From: Ohtaekwangia sp.
GTDB lineage: Bacteria > Bacteroidota > Bacteroidia > Cytophagales > Cyclobacteriaceae
Direction: 5' to 3'
Length of the DNA stretch: 64,000 nt
NCBI GenBank assembly: GCA_021155195.1
Contig: JAJNPV010000017.1
Coordinates: forward strand, 62,001 to 126,000
Of this stretch, positions 26,847 to 34,914 are shown piece after piece. The position numbers and the translations under genes were made by a program. A model generated the notes under the pieces. The model ran no database searches. It saw only the letters and a list, made by a program, of their open reading frames with translations, and had not been told where the DNA came from. Each line of letters starts with the position of its first letter. The stretch's first letter is position 1.

Positions 26847-27230
26847 TCAATGTTCCATTTGGTCAACAAGCCATTGTTCAGCAGCATCTACATCTTCAAA
26901 AATCGTAATAGAAAACCCCCGTTTGCTACTTATCTCCTTCCAATAACCAGCAAAGGCACGCCCGTGATAATCAAAGACAGCAGCAATTATTACTTTTTTT
27001 AAGTCTGGAATAGTGCTTTCATATCGTTTAACGATGTTAAAAGCTTCAGTAAGATTGACGTTGATCTGAAGTTTCCTGTAATCCACTAAAAGATACTGAC
27101 TGTTGGTTTCAACAATTTTATCATAGATCAAGTTTGAGGCCTCAGCCATTGACGAGAAACTATCCCTCTTTCCATGACCAATCACCAATAAGAATTTTTC
27201 TTTTAACTCAAATGATACCAGTTGATCCAT
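26847..27230 (-). CDS. Small uncharacterised protein with SpoIIAA/STAS-like pattern
   Basis: 127 residues, no signal peptide, no membrane segment. The alternation of strands and helices (KFLLVIGHGKRDSFSSMAEA, QYLLVDYRKLQINVNLTEAF, KKVIIAAVFDYHGRAFAGYW, ITIFEDVDAAEQWLVDQ) fits the SpoIIAA/STAS-like fold found in many Bacteroidota single-domain proteins. No catalytic residues recognised. It stands alone; a 158-bp gap separates it from the lactonase gene that converges on it. Fold assignment is tentative. Confidence 0.7.
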   Translation of the reverse strand: MDQLVSFELKEKFLLVIGHGKRDSFSSMAEASNLIYDKIVETNSQYLLVDYRKLQINVNLTEAFNIVKRYESTIPDLKKVIIAAVFDYHGRAFAGYWKEISSKRGFSITIFEDVDAAEQWLVDQMEH

Positions 27231-27365
27231 TCTTTTAAAGACATACTTGCTTTTTAAAAATATAAGAATTTAATGACTTAGATTCTATTGAATTAGCAAT
27301 TAATTAATACCTTGTTCATTATTTTTTAAACTCTTTAAATATTAACCACTACAACCACTAAAACC

Positions 27366-27851
27366 ATGAGTTCTATTGAAGCCCTTATTGACATTGATCA
27401 AACCGAAAGTGCCGAGATTCGCATCGATCCGATCACAGGAAACAGGTCTCTTTTTTCGAGGAAGTTTTTTCAAAAAGGTGAAGTGATTATGGATTTTCTA
27501 GCCAAATCTGTTCAATCAACTCCTACTTATTTAACCGTTCAGGTTGGCGAGACCGAGCACATTGAATTATTTCCCGATTGCCTTGCCTGCGCCAATCACA
27601 GCTGCGACCCTAATTGCTTTTTTGATACCACCAGCATGCAGTTTGTTTGCGTAAAAGAGATTGCAGAAGGTGAAGAGTTTACATTTTTCTATCCATCTGC
27701 AGAATGGGATATGAATCAACCCTTTAAATGCGACTGCGGAAGCAATGACTGTATAGACTATATTCGGGGTGCCAAGTATTTATCACAAGATAGCATAGCA
27801 AAATATCGGTTTACCGATTTTATTCAACGTAAGTTGAGCTTGAAGCGCTAA
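27366..27851 (+). CDS. SET domain-containing protein-lysine methyltransferase
   Basis: 161 residues forming a compact SET domain. The signature CANHSCDPNCFF (residues ~76-87) is the knot motif that binds S-adenosylmethionine, followed by EGEEFTFFYPSAEWD (catalytic Tyr region) and a post-SET cysteine cluster CDCGSNDCIDYIRGAKYL that would bind zinc. The N-terminal part (LFSRKFFQKGEVIMDF) corresponds to the SET-N strands. Such enzymes methylate protein lysines. In bacteria targets are mostly unknown. No signal peptide. Its neighbours give no clue, although a lysine-rich aconitase tail is encoded about 3 kb upstream. Confidence 0.9.
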   Translation: MSSIEALIDIDQTESAEIRIDPITGNRSLFSRKFFQKGEVIMDFLAKSVQSTPTYLTVQVGETEHIELFPDCLACANHSCDPNCFFDTTSMQFVCVKEIAEGEEFTFFYPSAEWDMNQPFKCDCGSNDCIDYIRGAKYLSQDSIAKYRFTDFIQRKLSLKR

Positions 27852-27860
27852 GAGGATTCT

Positions 27861-27892
27861 TGATCCTAGATACTAGCAAGAATCTAGGATCA
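27861..27892. repeat. Perfect inverted repeat between converging SET and Nudix genes
   Basis: TGATCCTAGAT (27861-27871) pairs perfectly with ATCTAGGATCA (27882-27892). A second set, GATTCTTG/CAAGAATC, overlaps it, so two alternative hairpins are possible. It has the same TAGATACTAG word style as the segment at 9203-9273. It may end both converging transcripts, but lacks a T-run. Confidence 0.55.
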
Positions 27893-27917
27893 GGTAACGA
27901 GAATCCAGTCTCTAATA

Positions 27918-28547
27918 TCACGCTACAAGTTCCTGAATTACGGTTCTGAATTCATTCAGCATCATGGCTGTTGCGCCCCACACAATTTCGTTTTCAATTT
28001 CGAAGTGCGGTGCCATCATGGGGAACATGTTAGCGGCCATAATTTCTTTAGTTCGCACAGCATCAGCCTGTAACAGGTCATCTATTGAAGCAATTAGTAT
28101 CTTCTTAACTTCTTTCGAGTCTGGCTTAAAGGCAGGGCTTGACTTTAAATAGCCCACCACAGGGGTGACTAAAAAATTACTAGGGATTACAAAAAATTCT
28201 GACAACGAGCCAAGTACCTCCACTTCCGATGATGGAATACCAATCTCTTCTTCAGCTTCCCGTAAGGCAGTTTCGATTCTATTTTCTCCGGGCTCTGCCT
28301 TTCCCCCTGGCAAACTAATTTGTCCACCATGCGTACCCATATAATCCGGGCGTTTAGTGAGTGGAAACATAAGCCTGCCTTTTTCTTCGTAGAGTAAAAT
28401 AAGCACACTTCCCGGCTTAGGTGGCGATCGATGTTCAAATCGCGGTTTTATCAATCCAGTAGGAACAGCCCGCAGGGGTTCATGTGCGGCCGATCCCGGC
28501 AATGGGTTTTTCAATCTATCGGAAAGCAGTTTGTAATCAAGTTTCAT
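27918..28547 (-). CDS. Nudix family CoA pyrophosphatase
   Basis: 209 residues. The Nudix box runs from GGKAEPGE to REAEEEIG at residues ~96-118, with the metal-binding REAEEE. The preceding KRPDYMGTHGGQISLPGGK matches the extra motif of the CoA pyrophosphatase subgroup (NudL/NUDT7-like). It hydrolyses CoA or its derivatives to 4'-phosphopantetheine and 3',5'-ADP. Cytoplasmic. It converges on the SET gene and diverges from the GH140-like gene, with 82 bp between starts. Confidence 0.9.
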   Translation of the reverse strand: MKLDYKLLSDRLKNPLPGSAAHEPLRAVPTGLIKPRFEHRSPPKPGSVLILLYEEKGRLMFPLTKRPDYMGTHGGQISLPGGKAEPGENRIETALREAEEEIGIPSSEVEVLGSLSEFFVIPSNFLVTPVVGYLKSSPAFKPDSKEVKKILIASIDDLLQADAVRTKEIMAANMFPMMAPHFEIENEIVWGATAMMLNEFRTVIQELVA

Positions 28548-28629
28548 TAAATACGATCATCGAATTAATCCACTAAGAACGATAGGATTTTTGTACTTTG
28601 GATAACGCGAGTCAATTAAAATCAAATTT

Positions 28630-30072
28630 ATGCGATACTTCTTTATCATTCTTATCTTTTTGCTTTCAGGAAAATCGTTTGCACAGATTCGGGTTAGTAT
28701 CGATCAGCGATACCTGATGACTACCGAAGGAAAGCCTTTCTTTTGGCTTGGCGATACAGATTGGGAATTATTCCATCGCATGACACGCGAAGAGGCAGAA
28801 GAATTTTTAGAGATCCGAAAACAACAAGGATTTAATGTCATTCAAGCAGTAGCCCTTGCCGAGTTTAACGGCATTCGCCAACCTAATCGATATGGAGATT
28901 TGCCTTTGATAGAAGAAGACCCTACCCGATTGGCAGTTACACCGGGTGCTAATCCTGCTAATAGCGATGAATACGATTATTGGGATCACGTTGATTTCAT
29001 TATCAATAGAATTGCTGATAAAGGAATGTACATAGGCTTGCTGCCAACCTGGGGTGATAAGGTTGCGCATTTGTGGGGCGATGGACCCATCATCTTTAAT
29101 GAAGCTAATGCAGAAGTATATGCCGCCACTTTAGCAAAGCGTTATGCAAACAACTGGAATATTATCTGGATTTTAGGGGGCGATCGCCCAGCAACCTATA
29201 AAGGGAAGTTTAATGGCGAAGAAAAAGAATTTGATGACCGAGCGATTTGGCGAGCCATGGCGAAGGGCATTGAGTCAGTGCTAGGCACTGATGCATTTAT
29301 CACCTATCATCCTGCTGGTGGATCATTCTCAACTACTTCTTTCATACATGATGAACCCTGGCTAGATATGAATGCCTTTCAATCCGGGCATGGATCGCGC
29401 GAAGCAGATGCCTGGAATTGGGTGAAACGTGACTTAGCGATGAAGCCACAAAAACCTACGTTGGATATGGAGCCGTGTTATGAAGATCACCCGGTTAATC
29501 CATGGGATGGTAAATGGAGCCGCGAGGAACGTGGATACTTTAATGACTATGATGTTCGTGCCCGAATCTATCGCTCTGTTTTTGCAGGGGCGTGCGGAGT
29601 TACGTATGGTCATCATCAAATCTGGCAATTTTTGAATACTGAATTGAATCCACCGGTTAATATTGGCGACACATTAATTGGTTGGCAAAAAGCAGCTAAG
29701 GCCGAGGGTGCCAATCAAATGCAATACCTTAAGAAACTCATGTTATCCCGCCCATACTTCTCGCGTATTGCGGATCAAAGTCTGATTGCATCAGAGGCCG
29801 GCACTAATTATAAAGATATAATAATCGCCACCCGCGATGAGAAGGGTACCTATGCCTTCATTTATCTTCCACAGAACAAACCGGTATCGATCAATATTAG
29901 TAAACTATCGGGCGATAATAAAATCATTACCTGGTTTGATCCCAGAACGGGTAAGTCAATCATTGAAAAACCTATCTACAATAAAAGCGTGACCACATTT
30001 ACTCCACCCAAAAAGGGAATGGATTGGGTATTAATAATTGATGACGCATCGCTGGATTACAAAATACCTTAA
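28630..30072 (+). CDS. Secreted DUF4038/GH140-like glycoside hydrolase
   Basis: 480 residues with a signal peptide (IILIFLLSGKSFAQ). The TIM-barrel domain begins FFWLGDTDWELFHRMTREEA and contains NVIQAVALAEFNG, IWILGGDRPATY (probable acid/base Asp) and LDMEPCYEDHP (probable nucleophile Glu). A beta-sandwich follows (IIATRDEKGTYAFIYLP, ITWFDPRTGKS, GMDWVLIID). Characterised GH140 members remove apiose from rhamnogalacturonan II; relatives act on other linkages, so the substrate is open. Alone on its strand; the stop lies 3 bp from the converging TPR gene. Confidence 0.85.
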   Translation: MRYFFIILIFLLSGKSFAQIRVSIDQRYLMTTEGKPFFWLGDTDWELFHRMTREEAEEFLEIRKQQGFNVIQAVALAEFNGIRQPNRYGDLPLIEEDPTRLAVTPGANPANSDEYDYWDHVDFIINRIADKGMYIGLLPTWGDKVAHLWGDGPIIFNEANAEVYAATLAKRYANNWNIIWILGGDRPATYKGKFNGEEKEFDDRAIWRAMAKGIESVLGTDAFITYHPAGGSFSTTSFIHDEPWLDMNAFQSGHGSREADAWNWVKRDLAMKPQKPTLDMEPCYEDHPVNPWDGKWSREERGYFNDYDVRARIYRSVFAGACGVTYGHHQIWQFLNTELNPPVNIGDTLIGWQKAAKAEGANQMQYLKKLMLSRPYFSRIADQSLIASEAGTNYKDIIIATRDEKGTYAFIYLPQNKPVSINISKLSGDNKIITWFDPRTGKSIIEKPIYNKSVTTFTPPKKGMDWVLIIDDASLDYKIP

Positions 30073-30075
30073 GGA

Positions 30076-31092
30076 TTATTTCTTATTGCATTGTTTAATC
30101 TGTTCAGCAGTAAGCATGCGATCACCTCGTTCCTCCGATTTTTTGAACGATACACAAGCAAGACCAGAATTACCATCATTCAGGTAAGCCATTCCCAAAT
30201 AGAAATAAATCTTATCTACAAAGGGATCCATGTCCAATGCTTGCTTCAATAACCTTTCGGCAGATTTATAATCCTTACGAATTAAATAGAGAATTCCCTT
30301 GTTGCGATAGGCCCATGCATTGTATGGATCTAAGCCTATGCTGTCGTTAATATCTTGTTCAGCTTTTTCTAGTTCATTCATGCTTAAATAAATGAAGCCT
30401 CGGTTGTTAAGAAAATAGGGTTGCCGTGGTGAAAGATTTAAAGATTTCTCAATAAGTCTGAGCGCTTCCGGATAATTTGAACGTTCCGTTTCAATCATGG
30501 CCAGCGTATTGTAAATGTTGGGTTCTTCCGGTTTTTGTAAACTGGCTTTGGATAATTCTTCCTGAGCTACATCATAATTCTTGCGATAATATTGTACCGT
30601 GGCATGATTCACATGATAATCCATATTGGTTTTATCAATGGTAATGGCCCGATCAAAGGAAGCGAGTGCTTTATCAAACTCTCGCATTTTGGTGTAAACC
30701 AGCCCTTGAGTAAAATAAACGAGAGCGGTGTCGGGCTTTACTTTTATAATTTTATCAAGATCGTCCAGCGCTTTGTAGTACTCTTTCAGTTCATAACTTG
30801 TATTGGCATGATTAAAAATGGCAGGCAGAAAATCAGGTTTACACCCAAGTGCCTTGTCATAATTCTGTATGGCAAGATCAAACCGCTGTTGCTCAAAATA
30901 AACTGTACCTAAGTTATTCCAGGCATCCGCAAAACAATTGTCAACTTTAACCGCCTCACCGTAGTAATAGCTCGCCTGATCATAATTGCCTTCTTTTAAA
31001 GCAAGATTACCCTTCAACAAAAACTGTTGAAGTTTTGCCTCCTTTGAATCAGTGCAACCGATCAACAGTAAGATTAGAATCAGTTTTTTCAT
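30076..31092 (-). CDS. TPR repeat lipoprotein
   Basis: 338 residues. The short leader LILILLLIGC is a lipobox, so the protein is membrane-anchored. Eight or so tetratricopeptide repeats fill the rest, for example NYDQASYYYGEAVKVDNCFA, RFDLAIQNYDKALGCKPDFL, EFDKALASFDRAITIDKTN and LEKAEQDINDSIGLDPYNAW. TPR proteins are scaffolds; the partner is unknown. No close operon partner. Confidence 0.9.
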   Translation of the reverse strand: MKKLILILLLIGCTDSKEAKLQQFLLKGNLALKEGNYDQASYYYGEAVKVDNCFADAWNNLGTVYFEQQRFDLAIQNYDKALGCKPDFLPAIFNHANTSYELKEYYKALDDLDKIIKVKPDTALVYFTQGLVYTKMREFDKALASFDRAITIDKTNMDYHVNHATVQYYRKNYDVAQEELSKASLQKPEEPNIYNTLAMIETERSNYPEALRLIEKSLNLSPRQPYFLNNRGFIYLSMNELEKAEQDINDSIGLDPYNAWAYRNKGILYLIRKDYKSAERLLKQALDMDPFVDKIYFYLGMAYLNDGNSGLACVSFKKSEERGDRMLTAEQIKQCNKK

Positions 31093-31152
31093 TACCTCCT
31101 ATTTAACCTTTAAATTGAGTATTAGTTATAGAATAAATCTTTAATTTTAGCG

Positions 31153-31245
31153 CTGCTCAACCAGCAAGTAAAAGATAAAATAAGAGACTTAATCACTCAA
31201 GGGCAAAAGATTGATGCAATAAAGTATCTGAGAGATCAATTATAA
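31153..31245 (+). pseudogene. Truncated copy of the small L7/L12-C-like gene
   Basis: An open frame without ATG reads VKDKIRDLITQGQKIDAIKY then ends two codons past LRD. It resembles the start of the intact small protein encoded 2 bp downstream (VIEKVKSFLEDGRKLQAINY) but lacks the C-terminal half. It looks like the remnant of a tandem duplication, though expression from CTG at 31153 cannot be excluded. Confidence 0.45.
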
Positions 31246-31247
31246 CT

Positions 31248-31403
31248 ATGGAACCAAAAGACCCCGCATTAGCACATTCTGTTATAGAAAAGGTAAAGTC
31301 TTTCCTTGAAGATGGCAGAAAACTTCAGGCAATCAATTATCTGGTAAAAGAGTGCAGCCTATCGCTTAAACAAGCGAAGGAAATAGTTGACGCCTTTGAA
31401 TAA
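31248..31403 (+). CDS. Small protein resembling the ribosomal L7/L12 C-terminal fold
   Basis: 51 residues from ATG to TAA. The sequence VIEKVKSFLEDGRKLQAINY, then SLSLKQAKEIVDAF, follows the helix-loop-helix pattern of the L7/L12 C-terminal domain, whose signature is LKEAKxxVD. Small free-standing proteins of this type occur in several bacteria without known function. No membrane segment or metal motif. A shortened relative precedes it. The strand is opposite to the TPR lipoprotein gene, from which it diverges. Confidence 0.6.
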   Translation: MEPKDPALAHSVIEKVKSFLEDGRKLQAINYLVKECSLSLKQAKEIVDAFE

Positions 31404-31585
31404 TCAGAGTTAATCCAGTCCACAAAAAAGGCCCGTTTCGATTTGCTGGACACGTTATTTGTTTTAATCGTCTATTTTGAAATTGTGTGAATGCCAAACA
31501 GGTATCAGGCTTGAATTTTCTTTTGATTAATACCCTTTTTAAATTTTGAATATTAAGAAGTAATCTTTTTCTTTGAGCCCTAAAT

Positions 31586-31654
31586 ATGAACAACACTCAA
31601 AACATCCGCGGCCACCATCATCACATGACCCCATGTGGCTCGTCTTTGTTTTGA
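31586..31654 (+). CDS. hisL: His operon leader peptide with four consecutive histidines
   Basis: A 22-codon frame, ATG to TGA, that encodes IRGHHHHMTPCG in its middle (His codons at 31613-31624: CAC CAT CAT CAC). It lies 80 bp before hisG in a region with alternative RNA stems. A run of codons for the end product in a leader frame is the hallmark of ribosome-mediated attenuation. No Shine-Dalgarno site is visible, as is normal in Bacteroidota. A -7-like TAAATTTTG at 31540-31548 could be part of the promoter, but I found no well-spaced -33 element. The stretch 31404-31585 shows nothing else. Confidence 0.88.
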   Translation: MNNTQNIRGHHHHMTPCGSSLF

Positions 31655-31691
31655 TTTAAACGATATTTCAAAGTAATTAAAAGGCTTGCCA
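31622..31691 (+). promoter_or_regulatory. His attenuator: pause hairpin and antiterminator
   Basis: Pause stem: CACATG (31622-31627) with CATGTG (31632-31637), starting at the last His codon. Antiterminator: TGGCTCGTCTTT (31636-31647) with AAAGGCTTGCCA (31680-31691), 10 of 12 paired. The antiterminator shares bases with both the pause stem and the terminator's left arm, so the three are mutually exclusive. A ribosome stalled at the His codons would block the pause stem and favour antitermination. Confidence 0.75.
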
Positions 31692-31712
31692 AACAACTGG
31701 TAGGCCTTTTTT
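31679..31712 (+). terminator. His attenuator terminator
   Basis: A 13-bp stem (AAAAGGCTTGCCA / TGGTAGGCCTTTT, two G-T pairs) with a 6-nt loop, then more T. It ends 22 bp before the hisG ATG. Confidence 0.88.
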
Positions 31713-31734
31713 GTTTTATACTAATTCTTAACCA

Positions 31735-32595
31735 ATGAACACTGTCCTTAGAATTGCCATTCAAAAATCCGGAAGACTTCAGGAAGACTCCCTCAAATTA
31801 TTGAAAGAAAGTGGGCTTCATTTCAGTAACGGTCGCGACCAGTTAAAAGCTCAAGCTCGCAACTTTCCTGTTGAAATTCTTTTTCTGCGCGATGATGATA
31901 TTCCACAATATGTTGAAGATAAAGTTGCTGATGTGGGAATTGTAGGCGAAAATGTGTGGATAGAAAAGCAAAAAGATAACGAGCTGGTAAAGCGACTTGA
32001 TTTTGCTAAGTGTCGCTTGTCCATTGCTATCCCTCGTTCCGAAAATTATACCGGACTTTCCTTCCTTTCAGGAAAAAATATTGCCACCTCCTACCCGGTT
32101 ATCGTAAAACAATTTTTAAAGAAGAATAACATTGAAGCCGGCATCCACGAAATCAGCGGCTCGGTTGAAATAGCTCCTGGGATTGGATTAGCTGATGCGA
32201 TTTGTGATCTGGTAAGTACGGGCAGTACCTTATTAAGCAACGGTCTTAAAGAGGTCGAAGTCGTTCTTCAATCTGAGGCCGTAATGATTGCTACCCCAAA
32301 GCTTGAAGCCGAAAAGAAGAAACTACTAGATCAGTTGCTGTTCCGGATTCAGGCAGTACAATCTGCGAAGAATAACAAATATATTCTACTAAACTGTCCA
32401 AACGAAGCAATTGCAAAAATTACCAGTGTAATTCCTGGTATGAAGAGCCCCACCATTATGCCACTAAGCAGACCCGGTTGGTCGTCACTTCATTCTGTTG
32501 TTGATGAAAATGATTTTTGGGAGAAGATTGACCAACTCAAGTCATTTGGCGCTGAGGGGATTTTGGTAATACCGATTGAAAAAATGATTGCCTAA
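31735..32595 (+). CDS. hisG: ATP phosphoribosyltransferase, long form
   Basis: 286 residues: first enzyme of histidine synthesis, joining ATP and PRPP. The opening RIAIQKSGRLQEDSLKLLKE and the PRPP site region ISGSVEIAPGIGLADAICDLVSTGSTL (read in two parts) are typical. The C-terminal ~75 residues (NAIAKITSVIPGMKSPTIMP as NEAIAKITSVIPGMKSPT, then GAEGILVIPIEKM) form the regulatory ACT-like domain of the long form, which binds histidine for feedback control and does not need HisZ. First gene of the operon, directly behind the attenuator. Confidence 0.97.
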   Translation: MNTVLRIAIQKSGRLQEDSLKLLKESGLHFSNGRDQLKAQARNFPVEILFLRDDDIPQYVEDKVADVGIVGENVWIEKQKDNELVKRLDFAKCRLSIAIPRSENYTGLSFLSGKNIATSYPVIVKQFLKKNNIEAGIHEISGSVEIAPGIGLADAICDLVSTGSTLLSNGLKEVEVVLQSEAVMIATPKLEAEKKKLLDQLLFRIQAVQSAKNNKYILLNCPNEAIAKITSVIPGMKSPTIMPLSRPGWSSLHSVVDENDFWEKIDQLKSFGAEGILVIPIEKMIA

Positions 32596-32607
32596 TTTTA
32601 CATACTG

Positions 32608-33879
32608 ATGAAAGTCATAAATAATCCACTTAAATCGCAATGGCCTGCGCTTTGCCAGCGACCGCAAATTGAACTCGATTTTTTAGATGGCTCTGTAAGA
32701 AATATTTTGAATCGCGTTCGTAAATCAGGAGACGAAGCGCTAAAAGAACTTACATTTCAATTTGACAAAGTTCAAGTAAACAATCTTCAAGTAACCATAA
32801 CCGAAATCGAAGAAGCTGTTGCAGAAGTTTCTACATCGTTAAAGTCAGCCATACTAGCTGCAGCAAAAAACATTGAAGTTTTTCACGATGCTCAAAAGCG
32901 AAGTGTTGAAAAGATTGAAACCATGCCGGGCGTTATGTGTTGGCGTAAAGCAACACCTATTCAAAAAGTAGGCATTTATATTCCGGGTGGTTCGGCACCA
33001 TTATTTTCTACGGTACTAATGCTAGGAGTGCCAGCTCGGTTAGCTGGCTGCGAAGAAGTAATTCTATGTACACCGCCCGATAAAAGCGGCAAGATTAATC
33101 CGGCCATTTTATTTGCCGCACAACTCACTGGAATTAAAAAGATCTATAAGGTTGGCGGTGCACAGGCAATTGCTGCTATGGCGTTTGGAACTGAGAGCAT
33201 TCCGTCCGTAAGTAAAATTTTTGGACCCGGTAATCAATACGTTACTAAAGCAAAACAATTGATTAGTCAGGAAGGCATTGCCATTGATATGCCGGCAGGT
33301 CCTTCTGAAGTGCTTGTGATCGCTGATAAAGATGCGAATCCATCTTTTGTTGCTGCCGATTTATTATCGCAGGCCGAGCATGGTGCAGATAGTCAGGTTG
33401 TGCTTGCCACACTGGATGGCGAGTTGGCAGATAAAGTTGCTATAGAAATAGAGAAACAAATAACAGAACTGCCCAGGAGGGATCTTGCTCAGGAAGCATT
33501 GAGCAACAGTCTTTCTTTACTCTTCAACAATCAAAATGATTTAATTGAATTTGTAAATGAATTTGCACCCGAGCATCTTATTATTAACACAACTGATTGC
33601 GATCAGTTAGTGGATAAAATTAAAAATGCTGGTTCGATTTTTCTTGGGCAATATACACCGGAGGCAGCGGGTGACTATGCCTCAGGTACAAATCATACAC
33701 TTCCCACCAATGGGTTTGCGAAAGCATTTGGAGGAGTGTCGTTGGAAAGTTTTATCAAATACATTACGGTGCAGCAAATTTCGAAATCAGGGCTCGATAT
33801 ATTAGGGCCGATTGTGGAAGAGATGGCCGAAGCCGAACAATTAAAAGGGCATGCCGCGGCTGTTCGCGTTAGACGATAA
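32608..33879 (+). CDS. hisD: Histidinol dehydrogenase
   Basis: 423 residues: oxidises L-histidinol to histidine in two NAD-dependent steps, with zinc. Landmarks are CWRKATPIQKVGIYIPGG, KIYKVGGAQAIAAMAFGT, KIFGPGNQYVTKAKQ, DMPAGPSEVLVIAD, LLSQAEHGADSQVVL and the C-terminal FAPEHL with AAGDYASGTNHTLPTNG, which hold the catalytic Glu-His pair and zinc ligands. The gap after hisG is 12 bp. Confidence 0.98.
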   Translation: MKVINNPLKSQWPALCQRPQIELDFLDGSVRNILNRVRKSGDEALKELTFQFDKVQVNNLQVTITEIEEAVAEVSTSLKSAILAAAKNIEVFHDAQKRSVEKIETMPGVMCWRKATPIQKVGIYIPGGSAPLFSTVLMLGVPARLAGCEEVILCTPPDKSGKINPAILFAAQLTGIKKIYKVGGAQAIAAMAFGTESIPSVSKIFGPGNQYVTKAKQLISQEGIAIDMPAGPSEVLVIADKDANPSFVAADLLSQAEHGADSQVVLATLDGELADKVAIEIEKQITELPRRDLAQEALSNSLSLLFNNQNDLIEFVNEFAPEHLIINTTDCDQLVDKIKNAGSIFLGQYTPEAAGDYASGTNHTLPTNGFAKAFGGVSLESFIKYITVQQISKSGLDILGPIVEEMAEAEQLKGHAAAVRVRR

Positions 33880-33882
33880 GGT

Positions 33883-34914
33883 ATGATTGAGTTAGAAAAA
33901 TTGATTCGCAAAAACGTGTTGAGACTTAAACCTTACTCATCAGCGCGTGATGATTTTCAAGGCAGCGCTTCTATCTATTTGGATGCAAATGAAAACCCAT
34001 ATTCCTCTGAATATAATCGTTATCCTGATCCGCATCAGCTAACATTAAAACAGAAGATTTCTGAAATTAAGAAAGCACCGGTGGATCAGATTTTTCTGGG
34101 TAACGGAAGTGATGAACCAATCGATTTGTTAATTCGTGCTTTTTGTGAGCCCGGTGTTGACAATGTACTCATCCCCCAGCCGACCTATGGTATGTACACG
34201 GTGAGTGCAGAAGTAAATAACGTTGAAATAAAAACGGTTAAGCTTACGCCTGACTTTGATCTTGATTTAGACAGTATTAAGTCCTCGATCAATGATCAAA
34301 CTAAATTGATTTTCCTTTGCAGCCCTAATAATCCTTCGGGCAACTTACTTTCATTTGATAAGGTAAAGGAGGTTATCACGCTGTTTAACGGCCTAGTGAT
34401 TGTTGATGAGGCCTATATCGATTTTACCAATCAGACTGGGTTCGTCCCATTATTAAAACAATATCCTAATCTGGTTGTACTTCAAACACTTTCAAAAGCC
34501 TGGGGACTAGCAGCTATTCGGTTAGGGATGTGTTTTGCGAGTGTAGAAATTGTTCAGGTACTGAATAAAATAAAGCCACCCTACAATATCAGCTTATTAT
34601 CGCAACAAGCGGCAGAAGCGGGATTGAAGCATCTAGAAAGAAAAAATAGATGGGTTGCTGAAATTTTACATGAGAGAAAGGAATTAGCTCAGCAACTTTC
34701 AAAGATCAGTATGGTAAAAAAAGTATTTCCATCGGACGCTAATTTTTTATTAGTTAAAATAGATAATACAAAAGCTATTTATAAGAAATTAGTAGAAATT
34801 GGAATAATCGTTCGTGATCGATCAAATGTAATTCTATGCAATGATTGTTTACGGATAACCGTTGGCACTCCTGCCGAAAACAAAGAGCTTATTAATCAAT
34901 TGAATCTGTTATGA
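33883..34914 (+). CDS. hisC: Histidinol-phosphate aminotransferase
   Basis: 343 residues, PLP-dependent class I/II fold. LDANENPYSSEYNRYPDPHQ (substrate loop, ~residues 33-52), IFLGNGSDEPIDLLIRAF, FLCSPNNPSGNLLSF, VDEAYIDF and the PLP lysine in LQTLSKAWGLAAIRLG are clear. It transaminates imidazole acetol phosphate to histidinol phosphate. It starts 3 bp after hisD and ends in an ATGA overlap with hisB. Confidence 0.98.
   Translation: MIELEKLIRKNVLRLKPYSSARDDFQGSASIYLDANENPYSSEYNRYPDPHQLTLKQKISEIKKAPVDQIFLGNGSDEPIDLLIRAFCEPGVDNVLIPQPTYGMYTVSAEVNNVEIKTVKLTPDFDLDLDSIKSSINDQTKLIFLCSPNNPSGNLLSFDKVKEVITLFNGLVIVDEAYIDFTNQTGFVPLLKQYPNLVVLQTLSKAWGLAAIRLGMCFASVEIVQVLNKIKPPYNISLLSQQAAEAGLKHLERKNRWVAEILHERKELAQQLSKISMVKKVFPSDANFLLVKIDNTKAIYKKLVEIGIIVRDRSNVILCNDCLRITVGTPAENKELINQLNLL

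Noticed and set aside
31366..31596. A 76-codon minus-strand frame upstream of the his operon
   Set aside because: It overlaps the small plus-strand gene and the start of the his leader peptide, and its composition looks random.
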